Part shown: positions 1 through 7,792 of the stretch, one piece after another
Numbering within the stretch: position 1 is the stretch's first letter
Layout of the letters: each line of letters opens with the position of its first letter
NCBI GenBank assembly: GCA_964615305.1
Contig: CAZTNA010000004.1
Coordinates: forward strand, 1 to 64,000
Origin: Bog-950 sp964615305
GTDB taxonomy: Bacteria > Bacteroidota > Bacteroidia > Chitinophagales > LD1
Reading direction: 5' to 3'
Length of the DNA stretch: 64,000 nt
Made by a program: the position numbers and the translations under genes
Notes under the pieces: generated by a model
Told to the model about the DNA's origin: nothing
What the model saw: the letters and a program-made list of their open reading frames with translations, nothing else
Databases searched by the model: none

Positions 1-2375
1 TTGTTCAGCCCGTTACATGTAACGTTCGTATGGGAACTCGTAGCGGTGAGGGCAGATGCCGGAGCATATACTGTATCTCTGCCTAACACACTACAACCAT
101 ATGCATCTGTAACTGTATAAATGTAAATACCGGCAGCTAGATTGGTTGGAGCATTTCCGCTTACAGAACCCGGGTTCCATGCATAAGTGTATGGTGCAGT
201 ACCACCGGCAGGCGTTACTGTAATACTACCGTTGGTATTCCCAAAGCAGAGAATGTCTTGTGTAACATGAGGAGCTGAAAGTTGTGCCGCAGGTCCTGTG
301 ATGGTTGCACTTGCGCTTGCAGAGCAACCACTGTTGTCAGTAACTGTAAGAGTGTAGTTGCCCTGGTTAACACCAAACAAAGCAGTATCGGTAGTGAGAT
401 TGCTCCAGTCGTAACTATAGGGTTGTGAACCCCCGTTTACATCAGCAAGTATTTTTCCTTTACCACTGTAATAGCAGCTATCCATAAAAGGGGTAAGCGA
501 TATTGTTAAGGAAGGTACAGACGATACTGAACCAGTAGCCACCGCAGTACAACCATTTGCATCGGTAATTGTAACTGTTACAGCACCAGCCCCTAAGCCG
601 GTTCGGACCGGGCTGTTAGCTCCGGCAGGATTCCACGCATAATTATATGGTGAAACTCCTCCTGACACAACTGAGGCAATAGCTTGACCATCGGTAGCCC
701 CGGCACAGGTAATGCCTACAGTATTTAGCTGTGCGTTCATTGGTGCTGTGGGTCCAGTAATAGTAACCGTACCACTAAATGCGTGAGCAGCATTTGCATC
801 CGAATAATTGTATGTATAGGTGCCGGGGGCAAGTCCAGTAACTGTAGCACCGCTACCAGATCCGCCATTCCACGTTATATTTACGGGCGGTGTACTACCG
901 GTTACTGTAAGTGTAGCGGTGCCATTGTTTCCACCAAAACAACTTACATTGGTAACAGATGTGCTTGAAGTTATACCACACGGTAATCCGATAATAGTTT
1001 CAGAATATTGAAGTAATGCTGAACAACCATTGGCATCTACAAAGTTGGCAATGTAGGTTCCAGGACTAAACCCGCCCACAGTGAACCCCGGTTGACCAGC
1101 CCACGAGACGTTGGAGTAAGGTGGAGTGCCTCCTGAAATAGCAATGGTAGCTGTGCCGTCATTATTGCCACAGGTAGCATTTGTGTGTGACGTAACAGCA
1201 GAAAGGGCAGTTGGCTGATTCAAAGTGTATTGAGCAGTTGTGTTACAAGAACCATCGGTTACTGAAACAGTATAAGTTCCTGCAGGCACACCTGCGTAAG
1301 TTGCATTTGGATTTGCCCCCGGATTCCACAAGTAGTTGTAGTTGCCGAAACCACCTGAAGCGGTAACAGCTACCGTACCGTTGCCGCCACCGTTGCAAGG
1401 TGGTTGAGTAAGTGTTGGAGATAAGGTTATTGGGTTTCGAACTTCAACTGTATGTGATGCTGTTTCTGTACATCCATTGTTGTCGGTAACTGTAACGGTA
1501 GCATTATAAGTGCCGGCAGCGGTATAAGTGTGCGCCACATTAGCAGTAGCATTGGTTGGATTGTTTACAGTTGCTGTTTGGCCATCGCCAAAGTTCCATA
1601 CTATACTTTGATACTGACTTATGGGCAGTGTTACACATGGATGTACAAACTCGAAAGTTGTGGAGTTGCCTAAGCAAACGTTGGTTTGGCTAATGGTGAA
1701 GTCAACAAACAAATCGTACTGGAAGTTTTCATAGTCGCAATCTTGCTGCGAAAGGTTATAGAAACCGAAACGGCCGGGTTGATAACAATCGTAGTGGTCG
1801 AACACTAAGGCTCCATCTACATAGATGGTGGCGCGAGAGTAGGTTAAGTAAATATCGAAGTCGTGCCAGTTGAGCCACTGCCAGCCGGCACTACCAAAAT
1901 TGTTTTGAACTACGGTAAATTCAGGAGAGTTGTTATGTAGCCAAAACACGTTGTCGTATTGTGCTGGTGGTATTAATCCATTAGCCCGGCAAAGAGCCAT
2001 ACCTTGTGGTGCAGTACCACCACCTACACCTTGTGGTGATTGCTTCCAGTCAAAAAGCCAACAGTCGAATTGGTCGGTAGCACCCATGGGATTTAGAAAG
2101 CTAAACACAAACCCCATATAATCATTGTCAGTATCAGTACTGCGGAAGCGACCACTGACATGCACGTTCATTAAGTCGTAAGGTGTAATGAAAAAAGTAG
2201 GGTTTCCGTTTACGTTTTGGTGCACTTGCGATCCTCCACCTTGAACTTGCCACTGTCCGTTAGCTGGTTGACCGGCTTGTTGCCACGTATTAAAGTTTAC
2301 GTTAGTTACGCACTGCGCTTTCACAATGGTGGCCGATACAAAAAATGATACAACTAGTAAAAATTTTTTCATCAT
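1..2375 (-). CDS. Giant T9SS-type adhesin with TSP-C-like, PKD and SprB repeats (3' part outside window)
   Basis: This frame is open from the ATG at 2375 (or 2372) down to the left edge, about 791 codons, so the C-terminus is missing. A signal peptide (MMKKFLLVVSFFVSA, cut after KAQ) is followed by a roughly 200-residue lectin-like region resembling the thrombospondin C-terminal domain (DNDYMGFVFSF, FDCWLFDWKQ). Next is a PKD domain with the WNFGDG motif, and then a chain of about 75-residue SprB-like repeats, each beginning near a C(N/F)G motif and containing a PYxYxW core. SprB is the mobile gliding adhesin of Flavobacterium, so surface display through T9SS is expected, although the sorting domain lies outside the window. 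It is divergent from pyrH. Family assignment is sure; exact role is not. Confidence 0.85.
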   Translation of the reverse strand, partial: MMKKFLLVVSFFVSATIVKAQCVTNVNFNTWQQAGQPANGQWQVQGGGSQVHQNVNGNPTFFITPYDLMNVHVSGRFRSTDTDNDYMGFVFSFLNPMGATDQFDCWLFDWKQSPQGVGGGTAPQGMALCRANGLIPPAQYDNVFWLHNNSPEFTVVQNNFGSAGWQWLNWHDFDIYLTYSRATIYVDGALVFDHYDCYQPGRFGFYNLSQQDCDYENFQYDLFVDFTISQTNVCLGNSTTFEFVHPCVTLPISQYQSIVWNFGDGQTATVNNPTNATANVAHTYTAAGTYNATVTVTDNNGCTETASHTVEVRNPITLSPTLTQPPCNGGGNGTVAVTASGGFGNYNYLWNPGANPNATYAGVPAGTYTVSVTDGSCNTTAQYTLNQPTALSAVTSHTNATCGNNDGTATIAISGGTPPYSNVSWAGQPGFTVGGFSPGTYIANFVDANGCSALLQYSETIIGLPCGITSSTSVTNVSCFGGNNGTATLTVTGSTPPVNITWNGGSGSGATVTGLAPGTYTYNYSDANAAHAFSGTVTITGPTAPMNAQLNTVGITCAGATDGQAIASVVSGGVSPYNYAWNPAGANSPVRTGLGAGAVTVTITDANGCTAVATGSVSSVPSLTISLTPFMDSCYYSGKGKILADVNGGSQPYSYDWSNLTTDTALFGVNQGNYTLTVTDNSGCSASASATITGPAAQLSAPHVTQDILCFGNTNGSITVTPAGGTAPYTYAWNPGSVSGNAPTNLAAGIYIYTVTDAYGCSVLGRDTVYAPASALTATSSHTNVTCNGLN

Positions 2376-2472
2376 GTTTTATTAATGGAGTTAGTCAGGG
2401 TTTTGCTAATCTATTCAAATCTTTGTCTTTGTAAAATTTACGCTCAATAGAAAGAGTATCTATTATTAACAA

Positions 2473-2503
2473 TTGGTTGCTTTTTAAGCGATAAATAATT
2501 TTC
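2473..2503 (+). promoter_or_regulatory. Possible promoter of pyrH-frr
   Basis: TTG at 2473-2475 and TAATTTTC at 2496-2503 are separated by 20 bases. This is one base off the Bacteroidota TAnnTTTG -7 element, with the usual spacing, and lies about 60 bases before pyrH. The match is only moderate. Confidence 0.35.
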
Positions 2504-2564
2504 AACGTTTTGTCAGCAGGAATGACAGAAATGGTTTTAAACTGCTTTTTTATTTTCACACGCT

Positions 2565-3275
2565 ATGAGTTACAAACGAATTCTTTTAAAACTAAGTGGC
2601 GAGTCGCTGATGGGTAGTAAGCAGTTTGGTATAGATGCAGATATGGTAATGCAATATGCTGCAGAAATAAAGCAGGCGGTTGATGCCAAAGTTCAGGTAG
2701 CTGTAGTTATTGGTGGTGGAAATATTTTCAGGGGTATTCAAGCAACTGCCAACGGTATAGATCGAGTTCAAGGTGACTATATGGGTATGCTGGCCACAGT
2801 TATTAACAGTATGGCTCTTCAGAGCGGTCTCGAAAAAATAGGTGTGAACACTCGTTTGCTTTCAGCAATTGAAATGAAAGAAATAGCTGAACCTTTTATT
2901 AAGCGAAGAGCAGTTCGTCATCTCGAAAAAGGCCGTGTTGTAATTTTTGGAGCAGGAACCGGTAATCCATATTTTACAACCGATACAGCAGCAGCTTTGA
3001 GAGCTACAGAAATTGAATGTGATGTAATATTGAAAGGTACCCGTGTTGACGGAATTTACGATTCAGACCCTGAGAAAAACCCGAAAGCGAAAAAATTTGA
3101 ACGTATTACGTATAGTGATGCAATAAAGAAAAAACTCAGCGTAATGGACTTAACTGCATTTACGCTTTGCCAAGAAAATCACTTGCCTATAATAGTGTTT
3201 GATGTAAATAAACAAGGAAACTTAAAAAAACTACTCCAAGGTAAAAAAGTTGGTACAGTAGTTACAGATAAGTAA
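2565..3275 (+). CDS. pyrH: UMP kinase PyrH
   Basis: Uridylate kinase, phosphorylating UMP to UDP with ATP in pyrimidine nucleotide synthesis; a cytosolic hexamer of the amino-acid kinase fold. The 236-residue length is normal for the bacterial enzyme. Recognisable motifs are the N-terminal LKLSGESL (about 8-15), GGGNIFRG (50-57), and GTGNPYFTTDTAA (about 131-143), which binds substrate and ATP. It is followed after 26 bases by frr, a very common bacterial pair. The start is the ATG giving MSYKRILLKLSGE, matching the family N-terminus. Confidence 0.97.
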   Translation: MSYKRILLKLSGESLMGSKQFGIDADMVMQYAAEIKQAVDAKVQVAVVIGGGNIFRGIQATANGIDRVQGDYMGMLATVINSMALQSGLEKIGVNTRLLSAIEMKEIAEPFIKRRAVRHLEKGRVVIFGAGTGNPYFTTDTAAALRATEIECDVILKGTRVDGIYDSDPEKNPKAKKFERITYSDAIKKKLSVMDLTAFTLCQENHLPIIVFDVNKQGNLKKLLQGKKVGTVVTDK

Positions 3276-3301
3276 TATTAATAAAACAACTATAAAAATC
3301 C

Positions 3302-3868
3302 ATGACCGACCTAGATGTAAAAAGTCTTTTATCAGACACAAAAACACAAATGGCAAAAGCCCTCGACCATTTTGAATTTGAGCTTAGCAAGATTCGTGCG
3401 GGCAGAGCCAGTGCTACTATGCTTGATGGCATAGAAGTAAATGCTTATGGTGCTATGTCTCCATTATTTCAGGTAGGTAATATATCTACCCCAGATGCAA
3501 GAACACTCAGTATTCAACCTTGGGATGTTTCGCTGTTGGCTGAAATCGAGAAAGCAATTTTAAAGGCAAATATTGGTGTTACCCCACAAAACGATGGTAA
3601 GATTATTCGGCTAAACATTCCACCAATGACAGAAGAGCGTAGAAAAGATTTAGTAAAGCATTGCAAAGCTGAAGCTGAAAAATGCCGTATTTCATTACGT
3701 ACTATTCGTAAAGATTCGAACGAAAAAGTGAAGAAATATTTGAAGGACGGTTTAACAGAAGATGCCGCCAAGAATGCCGAAACCGATATCCAAAACATTA
3801 CTAACGATTTTTCAGCCAAAGTGGAAAAACATTTGGAAGTGAAGGAAAAGGAAATTATGACAGTTTAG
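3302..3868 (+). CDS. frr: Ribosome recycling factor
   Basis: The protein splits post-termination ribosomes together with EF-G (fusA lies at 34.8 kb). Its 188 residues match the family length of about 185. Family motifs include LSKIRAGRAS near residue 30, PQNDGKIIRLNIPPMTEERR in the middle, and the basic C-terminal helix. It is co-directional with pyrH, 26 bases downstream, and probably shares its transcript. About 220 bases without a recognised gene separate it from the ribosomal-protein promoter. Confidence 0.97.
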   Translation: MTDLDVKSLLSDTKTQMAKALDHFEFELSKIRAGRASATMLDGIEVNAYGAMSPLFQVGNISTPDARTLSIQPWDVSLLAEIEKAILKANIGVTPQNDGKIIRLNIPPMTEERRKDLVKHCKAEAEKCRISLRTIRKDSNEKVKKYLKDGLTEDAAKNAETDIQNITNDFSAKVEKHLEVKEKEIMTV

Positions 3869-4091
3869 TAGCAAGTGATCCTTGTAAAAAAGCCAATCCT
3901 AAGTTTCTAACAAAAAGATACACTAGGTCTATAGGTGACTATCTAATTTTGACGCATATAAACAGTTTGAACTTACAAACTACACCAATTTGTGTTTTGT
4001 GGCAGAAGTCATGAATACATCATAGCCATGTTTGGTAGCGTGTAATTAGTATCGTTGCATTAATAGAGATTCACGCATTTCTTAAAATTCA

Positions 4092-4122
4092 TTTGGATTT
4101 CTCAAATCTGCGCTTATTTTTG
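4092..4122 (+). promoter_or_regulatory. Promoter of the rplE-secY operon
   Basis: TTTG at 4092-4095 and TATTTTTG at 4115-4122 are 19 bases apart, a full match to the Bacteroidota consensus TTTG-N19-TAnnTTTG. The -7 element and the bases after it (TATTTTTGCCGTCCC) are identical to those before rpsL. This placement rules out the upstream in-frame codon at 4093 as the rplE start, because it would lie inside the -33 element. Confidence 0.75.
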
Positions 4123-4141
4123 CCGTCCCTTTTAAAAAACC

Positions 4142-4160
4142 GCACGGTTGGGAATCGTGC
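4142..4160 (+). promoter_or_regulatory. Leader hairpin upstream of rplE
   Basis: GCACGGTT and AATCGTGC can pair as an 8-bp stem (one G-U) closing a GGG loop. It lies in the predicted 5' leader, 13 bases before the rplE ATG. A translational operator for ribosomal-protein feedback is possible, but no ligand evidence is visible. Confidence 0.45.
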
Positions 4161-4173
4161 AAAAACTAATTTA

Positions 4174-4746
4174 ATGAGCAACACAAAATACACTCCGCGT
4201 CTCGCGAAGCGCTATCAGGACGAAATAACTCCAGCGCTCAAAACCAAGTTCAACTTCACCTCTGTAATGCAGGTGCCCCGGTTAACCAAAATCTGTTTAA
4301 ATCAGGGCGTTAATGGTGCTACTTCCGACAAAAAGTTAGTGGACATTGCCCTTCAGGAAATGACCGCTATTGCCGGACAAAAAGCCGTAGCTTCGCATGC
4401 TCGTAAAGCCATATCAAACTTCAAATTACGTGAAGGCATGCCAATTGGTGCACGCGTAACCCTTCGTGGCGAAAGAATGTTTGAATTCCTCGATCGCTTG
4501 GTTTCTGTTTCTCTGCCACGCGTTCGCGACTTTAAAGGAGTAAACAACAAAGGCTTCGATGGTCGCGGTAACTATACGCTAGGGGTAAAAGAACAAATTA
4601 TTTTCCCCGAAATGGAAATTGATAAAGTGACCAAGATACAAGGTATGGATATTACCTTTGTAACTACAGCTAAAAATGATGAAGAAGCATATGCCCTTCT
4701 CGAAGCGTTGGGAATGCCTTTCAAAAAAGATTCTAAACCACAATAA
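4174..4746 (+). CDS. rplE: 50S ribosomal protein L5
   Basis: L5 binds 5S rRNA and forms part of the central protuberance. The ATG at 4174 gives MSNTKYTPRLAKRYQDEI, the normal L5 start, and 190 residues. The longer frame from 4093 adds 27 unrelated residues that overlap the promoter. Conserved stretches include LTKICLNQGVN and the C-terminal GMDITFVTTAKNDEEA. It is unusual as an operon leader: L5 normally follows rplN and rplX, which are absent here. Confidence 0.97.
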   Translation: MSNTKYTPRLAKRYQDEITPALKTKFNFTSVMQVPRLTKICLNQGVNGATSDKKLVDIALQEMTAIAGQKAVASHARKAISNFKLREGMPIGARVTLRGERMFEFLDRLVSVSLPRVRDFKGVNNKGFDGRGNYTLGVKEQIIFPEMEIDKVTKIQGMDITFVTTAKNDEEAYALLEALGMPFKKDSKPQ

Positions 4747-4772
4747 TCAACTAACTACTCAATACCCGAACA

Positions 4773-5042
4773 ATGGCAAAAAAATCAGTAGAAGCCCGTC
4801 AGCGCAAAAGAGAACGATTGGTGGCAAAGTTTGCTGCTAAACGTGAAGCATTAAAGGCAGCAGGTGAATGGAGTTTACTTGACAAACTTCCTAAGAACTC
4901 ATCGAAAGTTCGTTTGCGTAACCGTTGCGCACTAACAGGTCGTGGTCGTGGACACGTTCGTATGTTTGGTGTATCACGTATTCAGTTTAAAAAGCTGGCC
5001 ACCGAAGGCAAAATTCCGGGTGTAACTAAATCATCATGGTAA
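4773..5042 (+). CDS. rpsN: 30S ribosomal protein S14 (zinc-free form)
   Basis: S14 assembles into the head of the 30S subunit. At 89 residues it is the long form; the site that carries paired CxxC motifs in the zinc-binding form reads RNRCALTGRGRG, with one Cys, so it should not bind zinc. It follows rplE by 26 bases in the standard spc order. Confidence 0.97.
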   Translation: MAKKSVEARQRKRERLVAKFAAKREALKAAGEWSLLDKLPKNSSKVRLRNRCALTGRGRGHVRMFGVSRIQFKKLATEGKIPGVTKSSW

Positions 5043-5097
5043 AACCCTAAATACCCTAAACGGGACTTAAACACAAGAACAACTAAAAGAAAATAAA

Positions 5098-5496
5098 ATG
5101 ACAGATCCAATCTCCGACTTTTTGACCCGCGTTAGAAACGCTCAGCAGGCAGGTCACCGTATTGTTGAAATACCTGCCTCAAAAATCAAGAAGAGAATTA
5201 CAGAAATTCTGTACGAGCACGGCTATATTCTTAAGTATAAATTTGAAGATACTACCGATAACCAAGGTGTAATCAAAATAGCATTGAAGTACGATAGCGC
5301 TACAAAAACACCGGTGATTAAAAGTTTAGAGAGAATCTCTACCCCGGGTTTACGTCAATACCGCGCCAAAACAGAATTGCCGCGCGTATTAAGCGGGTTG
5401 GGAATAGCCATTGTTTCTACTTCTAAAGGTGTAATGACAGAAAAGCAGGCAAAAGCGTTGGGTGTAGGCGGTGAAGTTCTTTGCGAAGTATTCTAA
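5098..5496 (+). CDS. rpsH: 30S ribosomal protein S8
   Basis: S8 is a primary 16S rRNA-binding protein and, in E. coli, the translational repressor of the spc operon. The 132 residues are standard, starting MTDPISDFLTRVRNA and ending in the conserved GGEVLCEVF. It lies 55 bases after rpsN. Because the operon is truncated at its front here, where any S8-type feedback would act is unclear. Confidence 0.97.
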   Translation: MTDPISDFLTRVRNAQQAGHRIVEIPASKIKKRITEILYEHGYILKYKFEDTTDNQGVIKIALKYDSATKTPVIKSLERISTPGLRQYRAKTELPRVLSGLGIAIVSTSKGVMTEKQAKALGVGGEVLCEVF

Positions 5497-5532
5497 TCAA
5501 CCATTAACTAATAACAACTAACTCATTAAGAT

Positions 5533-6090
5533 ATGTCACGTATAGGTAAAGCTCCCATTACACTTCCGAAAAATGTTTCGGTGGAAGTTATGAGCGGAAA
5601 TGTAGTGAAAGTAAAAGGCCCTAAAGGCGAAATGTTTCAGCAGGTTGACCGCGATATTACCGTTAAGGTAGAAGGTGGAACATTAACTGTTGAGAGACCA
5701 ACCGACCAGAAAAGACACAAAGCGCTACACGGCACTTACCGAGCTTTGCTTAGCAACCTGGTTACCGGTGTTTCTGATGGTTATAAAGCTGAGTTGGAAC
5801 TGGTAGGGGTAGGTTACCGTGCCGATGTTGCCAAACAAGTGCTTACGCTTTCTGTGGGTTACTCTCACCCGGTAGTTGTATTACTTCCAACCGAAATGAA
5901 AGCAACAGCAAAACAGGATAAAGGTCAAAACCCGATAGTAACTTTAGAGTGTAATGATAAAGACCTTTTAGGATTGGTTTGTGCTAAACTGCGCACTATC
6001 CGTAAGCCGGAGCCATACAAAGGAAAAGGTATCAAGTTTGTTGGCGAAGTGTTGAGACGTAAAGCCGGTAAATCAGCAGCTAAGAAGTAG
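5533..6090 (+). CDS. rplF: 50S ribosomal protein L6
   Basis: L6 binds 23S rRNA near the factor-binding centre. The 185 residues begin MSRIGKAPITLPKNV and contain the typical VKGPKGE and, near the C-terminus, RKPEPYKGKGIKF motifs. Gene order with rpsH before and rplR after is canonical. Confidence 0.97.
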   Translation: MSRIGKAPITLPKNVSVEVMSGNVVKVKGPKGEMFQQVDRDITVKVEGGTLTVERPTDQKRHKALHGTYRALLSNLVTGVSDGYKAELELVGVGYRADVAKQVLTLSVGYSHPVVVLLPTEMKATAKQDKGQNPIVTLECNDKDLLGLVCAKLRTIRKPEPYKGKGIKFVGEVLRRKAGKSAAKK

Positions 6091-6136
6091 TAGGTAGATA
6101 AATTAATTCAAACACTCATCTTAAAAACGAATAAAG

Positions 6137-6490
6137 ATGGCAGCAACTAAGTTAGAAAAGAGGAAAAAAATACGCACTAGAATACGTGGTAAAATCAGTG
6201 GTACAGCAGAGCGTCCGCGTTTGGCTGTGTTCCGTAGCAATAAAGAAATTTATGTGCAGTTGATTAACGATACAAACGGCACTACACTAGCTGCCGCTTC
6301 TACCCGCGATAAAGATTTTACACGTAGTGGCAACAAAACAGAGCAAAGCAAGAATGTTGGTTTAGCTATCGCTAAAAAAGCTGCTGACAAAGGTCTCTCT
6401 ATAGTAGTGTTCGACCGCGGTGGATTTTTATATCACGGTCGTATTAAAGCCGTTGCCGAAGGTGCACGTGAAGGAGGTCTTAAATTCTAA
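6137..6490 (+). CDS. rplR: 50S ribosomal protein L18
   Basis: L18 binds 5S rRNA together with L5. The 117 residues have the basic N-terminus (KRKKIRTRIRGKISGTAERP), RLAVFRSNKEIYVQLI and the C-terminal FDRGGFLYHGRIKA-like block of the family. It sits between rplF and rpsE. Confidence 0.97.
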   Translation: MAATKLEKRKKIRTRIRGKISGTAERPRLAVFRSNKEIYVQLINDTNGTTLAAASTRDKDFTRSGNKTEQSKNVGLAIAKKAADKGLSIVVFDRGGFLYHGRIKAVAEGAREGGLKF

Positions 6491-6522
6491 TTCAAAAATC
6501 AATCATCAATCAAAATAAAAAC

Positions 6523-7041
6523 ATGGCAAGATTGAATGTTCAAAAGCTCAAAGCGAGCGAACTGGAACTGAAAGAAAAAGTGGTAAACATCCGCAGAGTA
6601 ACAAAGGTTACCAAAGGGGGGCGCACATTCACATTCTCGGCAACTGTAGTAGTTGGTAACGGTAACGGCATTGTAGGCGAAGGCCTTGGCAAAGCCCGTG
6701 AAGTGCAAGAAGCTATCCAAAAGGGCATTGACGATGCTAAGAAAAACTTAGTAAGCGTTCCTGTGTTCAAAGGCACTATACCTCACGTTCAGTTTGGCAA
6801 GTTTGGTGCTGCAAAAGTTATGCTTCGCCCGGCATCACACGGAACAGGTGTACTTGCCGGAGGTTCTATGCGTGCTGTATTAGAGAGTGTAGGTATTAAA
6901 GACGTATTGGCAAAATCACAAGGTGGTGCCAACCCTACCAACGTAATTAAAGCTACCCTTGATGCACTCAGTAAACTGCGTGACCCTTATACTGTTTCTA
7001 AAAACAGAGGCGTTGGAATGGAAAAAGTATTTAAAGGATAA
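6523..7041 (+). CDS. rpsE: 30S ribosomal protein S5
   Basis: S5 contributes to decoding accuracy and the mRNA entry channel. The 172 residues hold the RNA-binding S5 N domain (VNIRRVTKVTKGGRTFTFSA, then GNGIVGEGLGKAREV) and the C-terminal domain with the GTGVLAGGSMRAVLE block. It is followed 34 bases later by rpmD. Confidence 0.97.
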   Translation: MARLNVQKLKASELELKEKVVNIRRVTKVTKGGRTFTFSATVVVGNGNGIVGEGLGKAREVQEAIQKGIDDAKKNLVSVPVFKGTIPHVQFGKFGAAKVMLRPASHGTGVLAGGSMRAVLESVGIKDVLAKSQGGANPTNVIKATLDALSKLRDPYTVSKNRGVGMEKVFKG

Positions 7042-7075
7042 GTATTAGTACTCAGCATAGATAAAACCAAATACA

Positions 7076-7255
7076 ATGGCAAAAATCAGAGTTACAAAAA
7101 CAGGCAGCACCATCGAAAAAGATGAGCGCCAAAAAAGAACCGTAAAAGCTTTGGGCTTAAACAAAATCGGTTCAACCAACGAATTGGAAAACACTCCGGC
7201 AATTGCAGGAATGATTCGTAAAGTACAGCACTTGGTGAAAGTAGAACAACTATAA
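7076..7255 (+). CDS. rpmD: 50S ribosomal protein L30
   Basis: A 59-residue gene between rpsE and rplO, starting MAKIRVTKTGSTIEKDERQK and ending MIRKVQHLVKVEQL. The KxTL/GLNKIGS core matches L30, and the position in the spc order is exactly where rpmD belongs. Many bacteria lack L30, so its presence is informative. It is short enough to be lost by length cut-offs. Confidence 0.95.
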   Translation: MAKIRVTKTGSTIEKDERQKRTVKALGLNKIGSTNELENTPAIAGMIRKVQHLVKVEQL

Positions 7256-7280
7256 ATTCAAACTTAAAACTTCGAAAGAA

Positions 7281-7736
7281 ATGGAATTACATAATCTAAC
7301 ACCGGCAAAGGGCGCCATAGGCAGAACAAAAAAGCGTTTAGGACGTGGTCAGGGTTCTACGGATGGAGGAACTTCATCGCGTGGTCATAAAGGGGCAAAG
7401 TCTCGCTCTGGCTATAAACAAAAGCTTGGGTTTGAAGGCGGACAGATGCCTCTTCAAAGAAGAATGCCGAAAGTAGGTTTCAAGAATTTTACCCGCATAG
7501 AATACACAGCCCTTAACTTAGGTAAGATTCAGCATCTAATTGATAATCGCGGTTTAAAAGACATAACAGTTGAGTCGCTTCGCGCTAACCATCTGTTAGG
7601 CAAGTCGGAACTGATAAAAGTGTTGGGTGCTGGCGAGTTAACCAGCAAGGTTAATGTTTCAGTTCATGCTATCAGCGAATCAGCTAAAACAAAAATTGAA
7701 TCGCTGGGCGGCACTGTTACCATTGTTAAAAAGTAA
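7281..7736 (+). CDS. rplO: 50S ribosomal protein L15
   Basis: L15 is a late-assembly 23S rRNA-binding protein. The 151 residues show the Gly/Arg-rich N-terminus (KKRLGRGQGSTDGGTSSRGH, then KSRSGYKQKLGFEGGQMPL) typical of the family. It is followed 17 bases later by a strong terminator-like hairpin before secY. Confidence 0.97.
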   Translation: MELHNLTPAKGAIGRTKKRLGRGQGSTDGGTSSRGHKGAKSRSGYKQKLGFEGGQMPLQRRMPKVGFKNFTRIEYTALNLGKIQHLIDNRGLKDITVESLRANHLLGKSELIKVLGAGELTSKVNVSVHAISESAKTKIESLGGTVTIVKK

Positions 7737-7753
7737 TCACCAATCATAAAGAG

Positions 7754-7777
7754 TCCCGATAAGCTATCGGGATTTTT
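7754..7777 (+). terminator. Terminator-like hairpin between rplO and secY
   Basis: TCCCGATA and TATCGGGA form a perfect 8-bp stem around an AGC loop, followed by five T residues. It ends 15 bases before the secY ATG and no separate secY promoter is visible, so it probably acts as a partial attenuator rather than the operon end. Confidence 0.75.
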
Positions 7778-7792
7778 ACTTAGAAATAAACC

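Noticed and set aside
783..1011. Plus-strand small open frames
   Set aside because: They lie wholly inside the minus-strand adhesin, whose frame is open with recognisable SprB domains.
4093..4173. Longer N-terminus for L5 from an upstream in-frame codon
   Set aside because: It would overlap the -33 and -7 promoter elements, and the added residues do not resemble L5.
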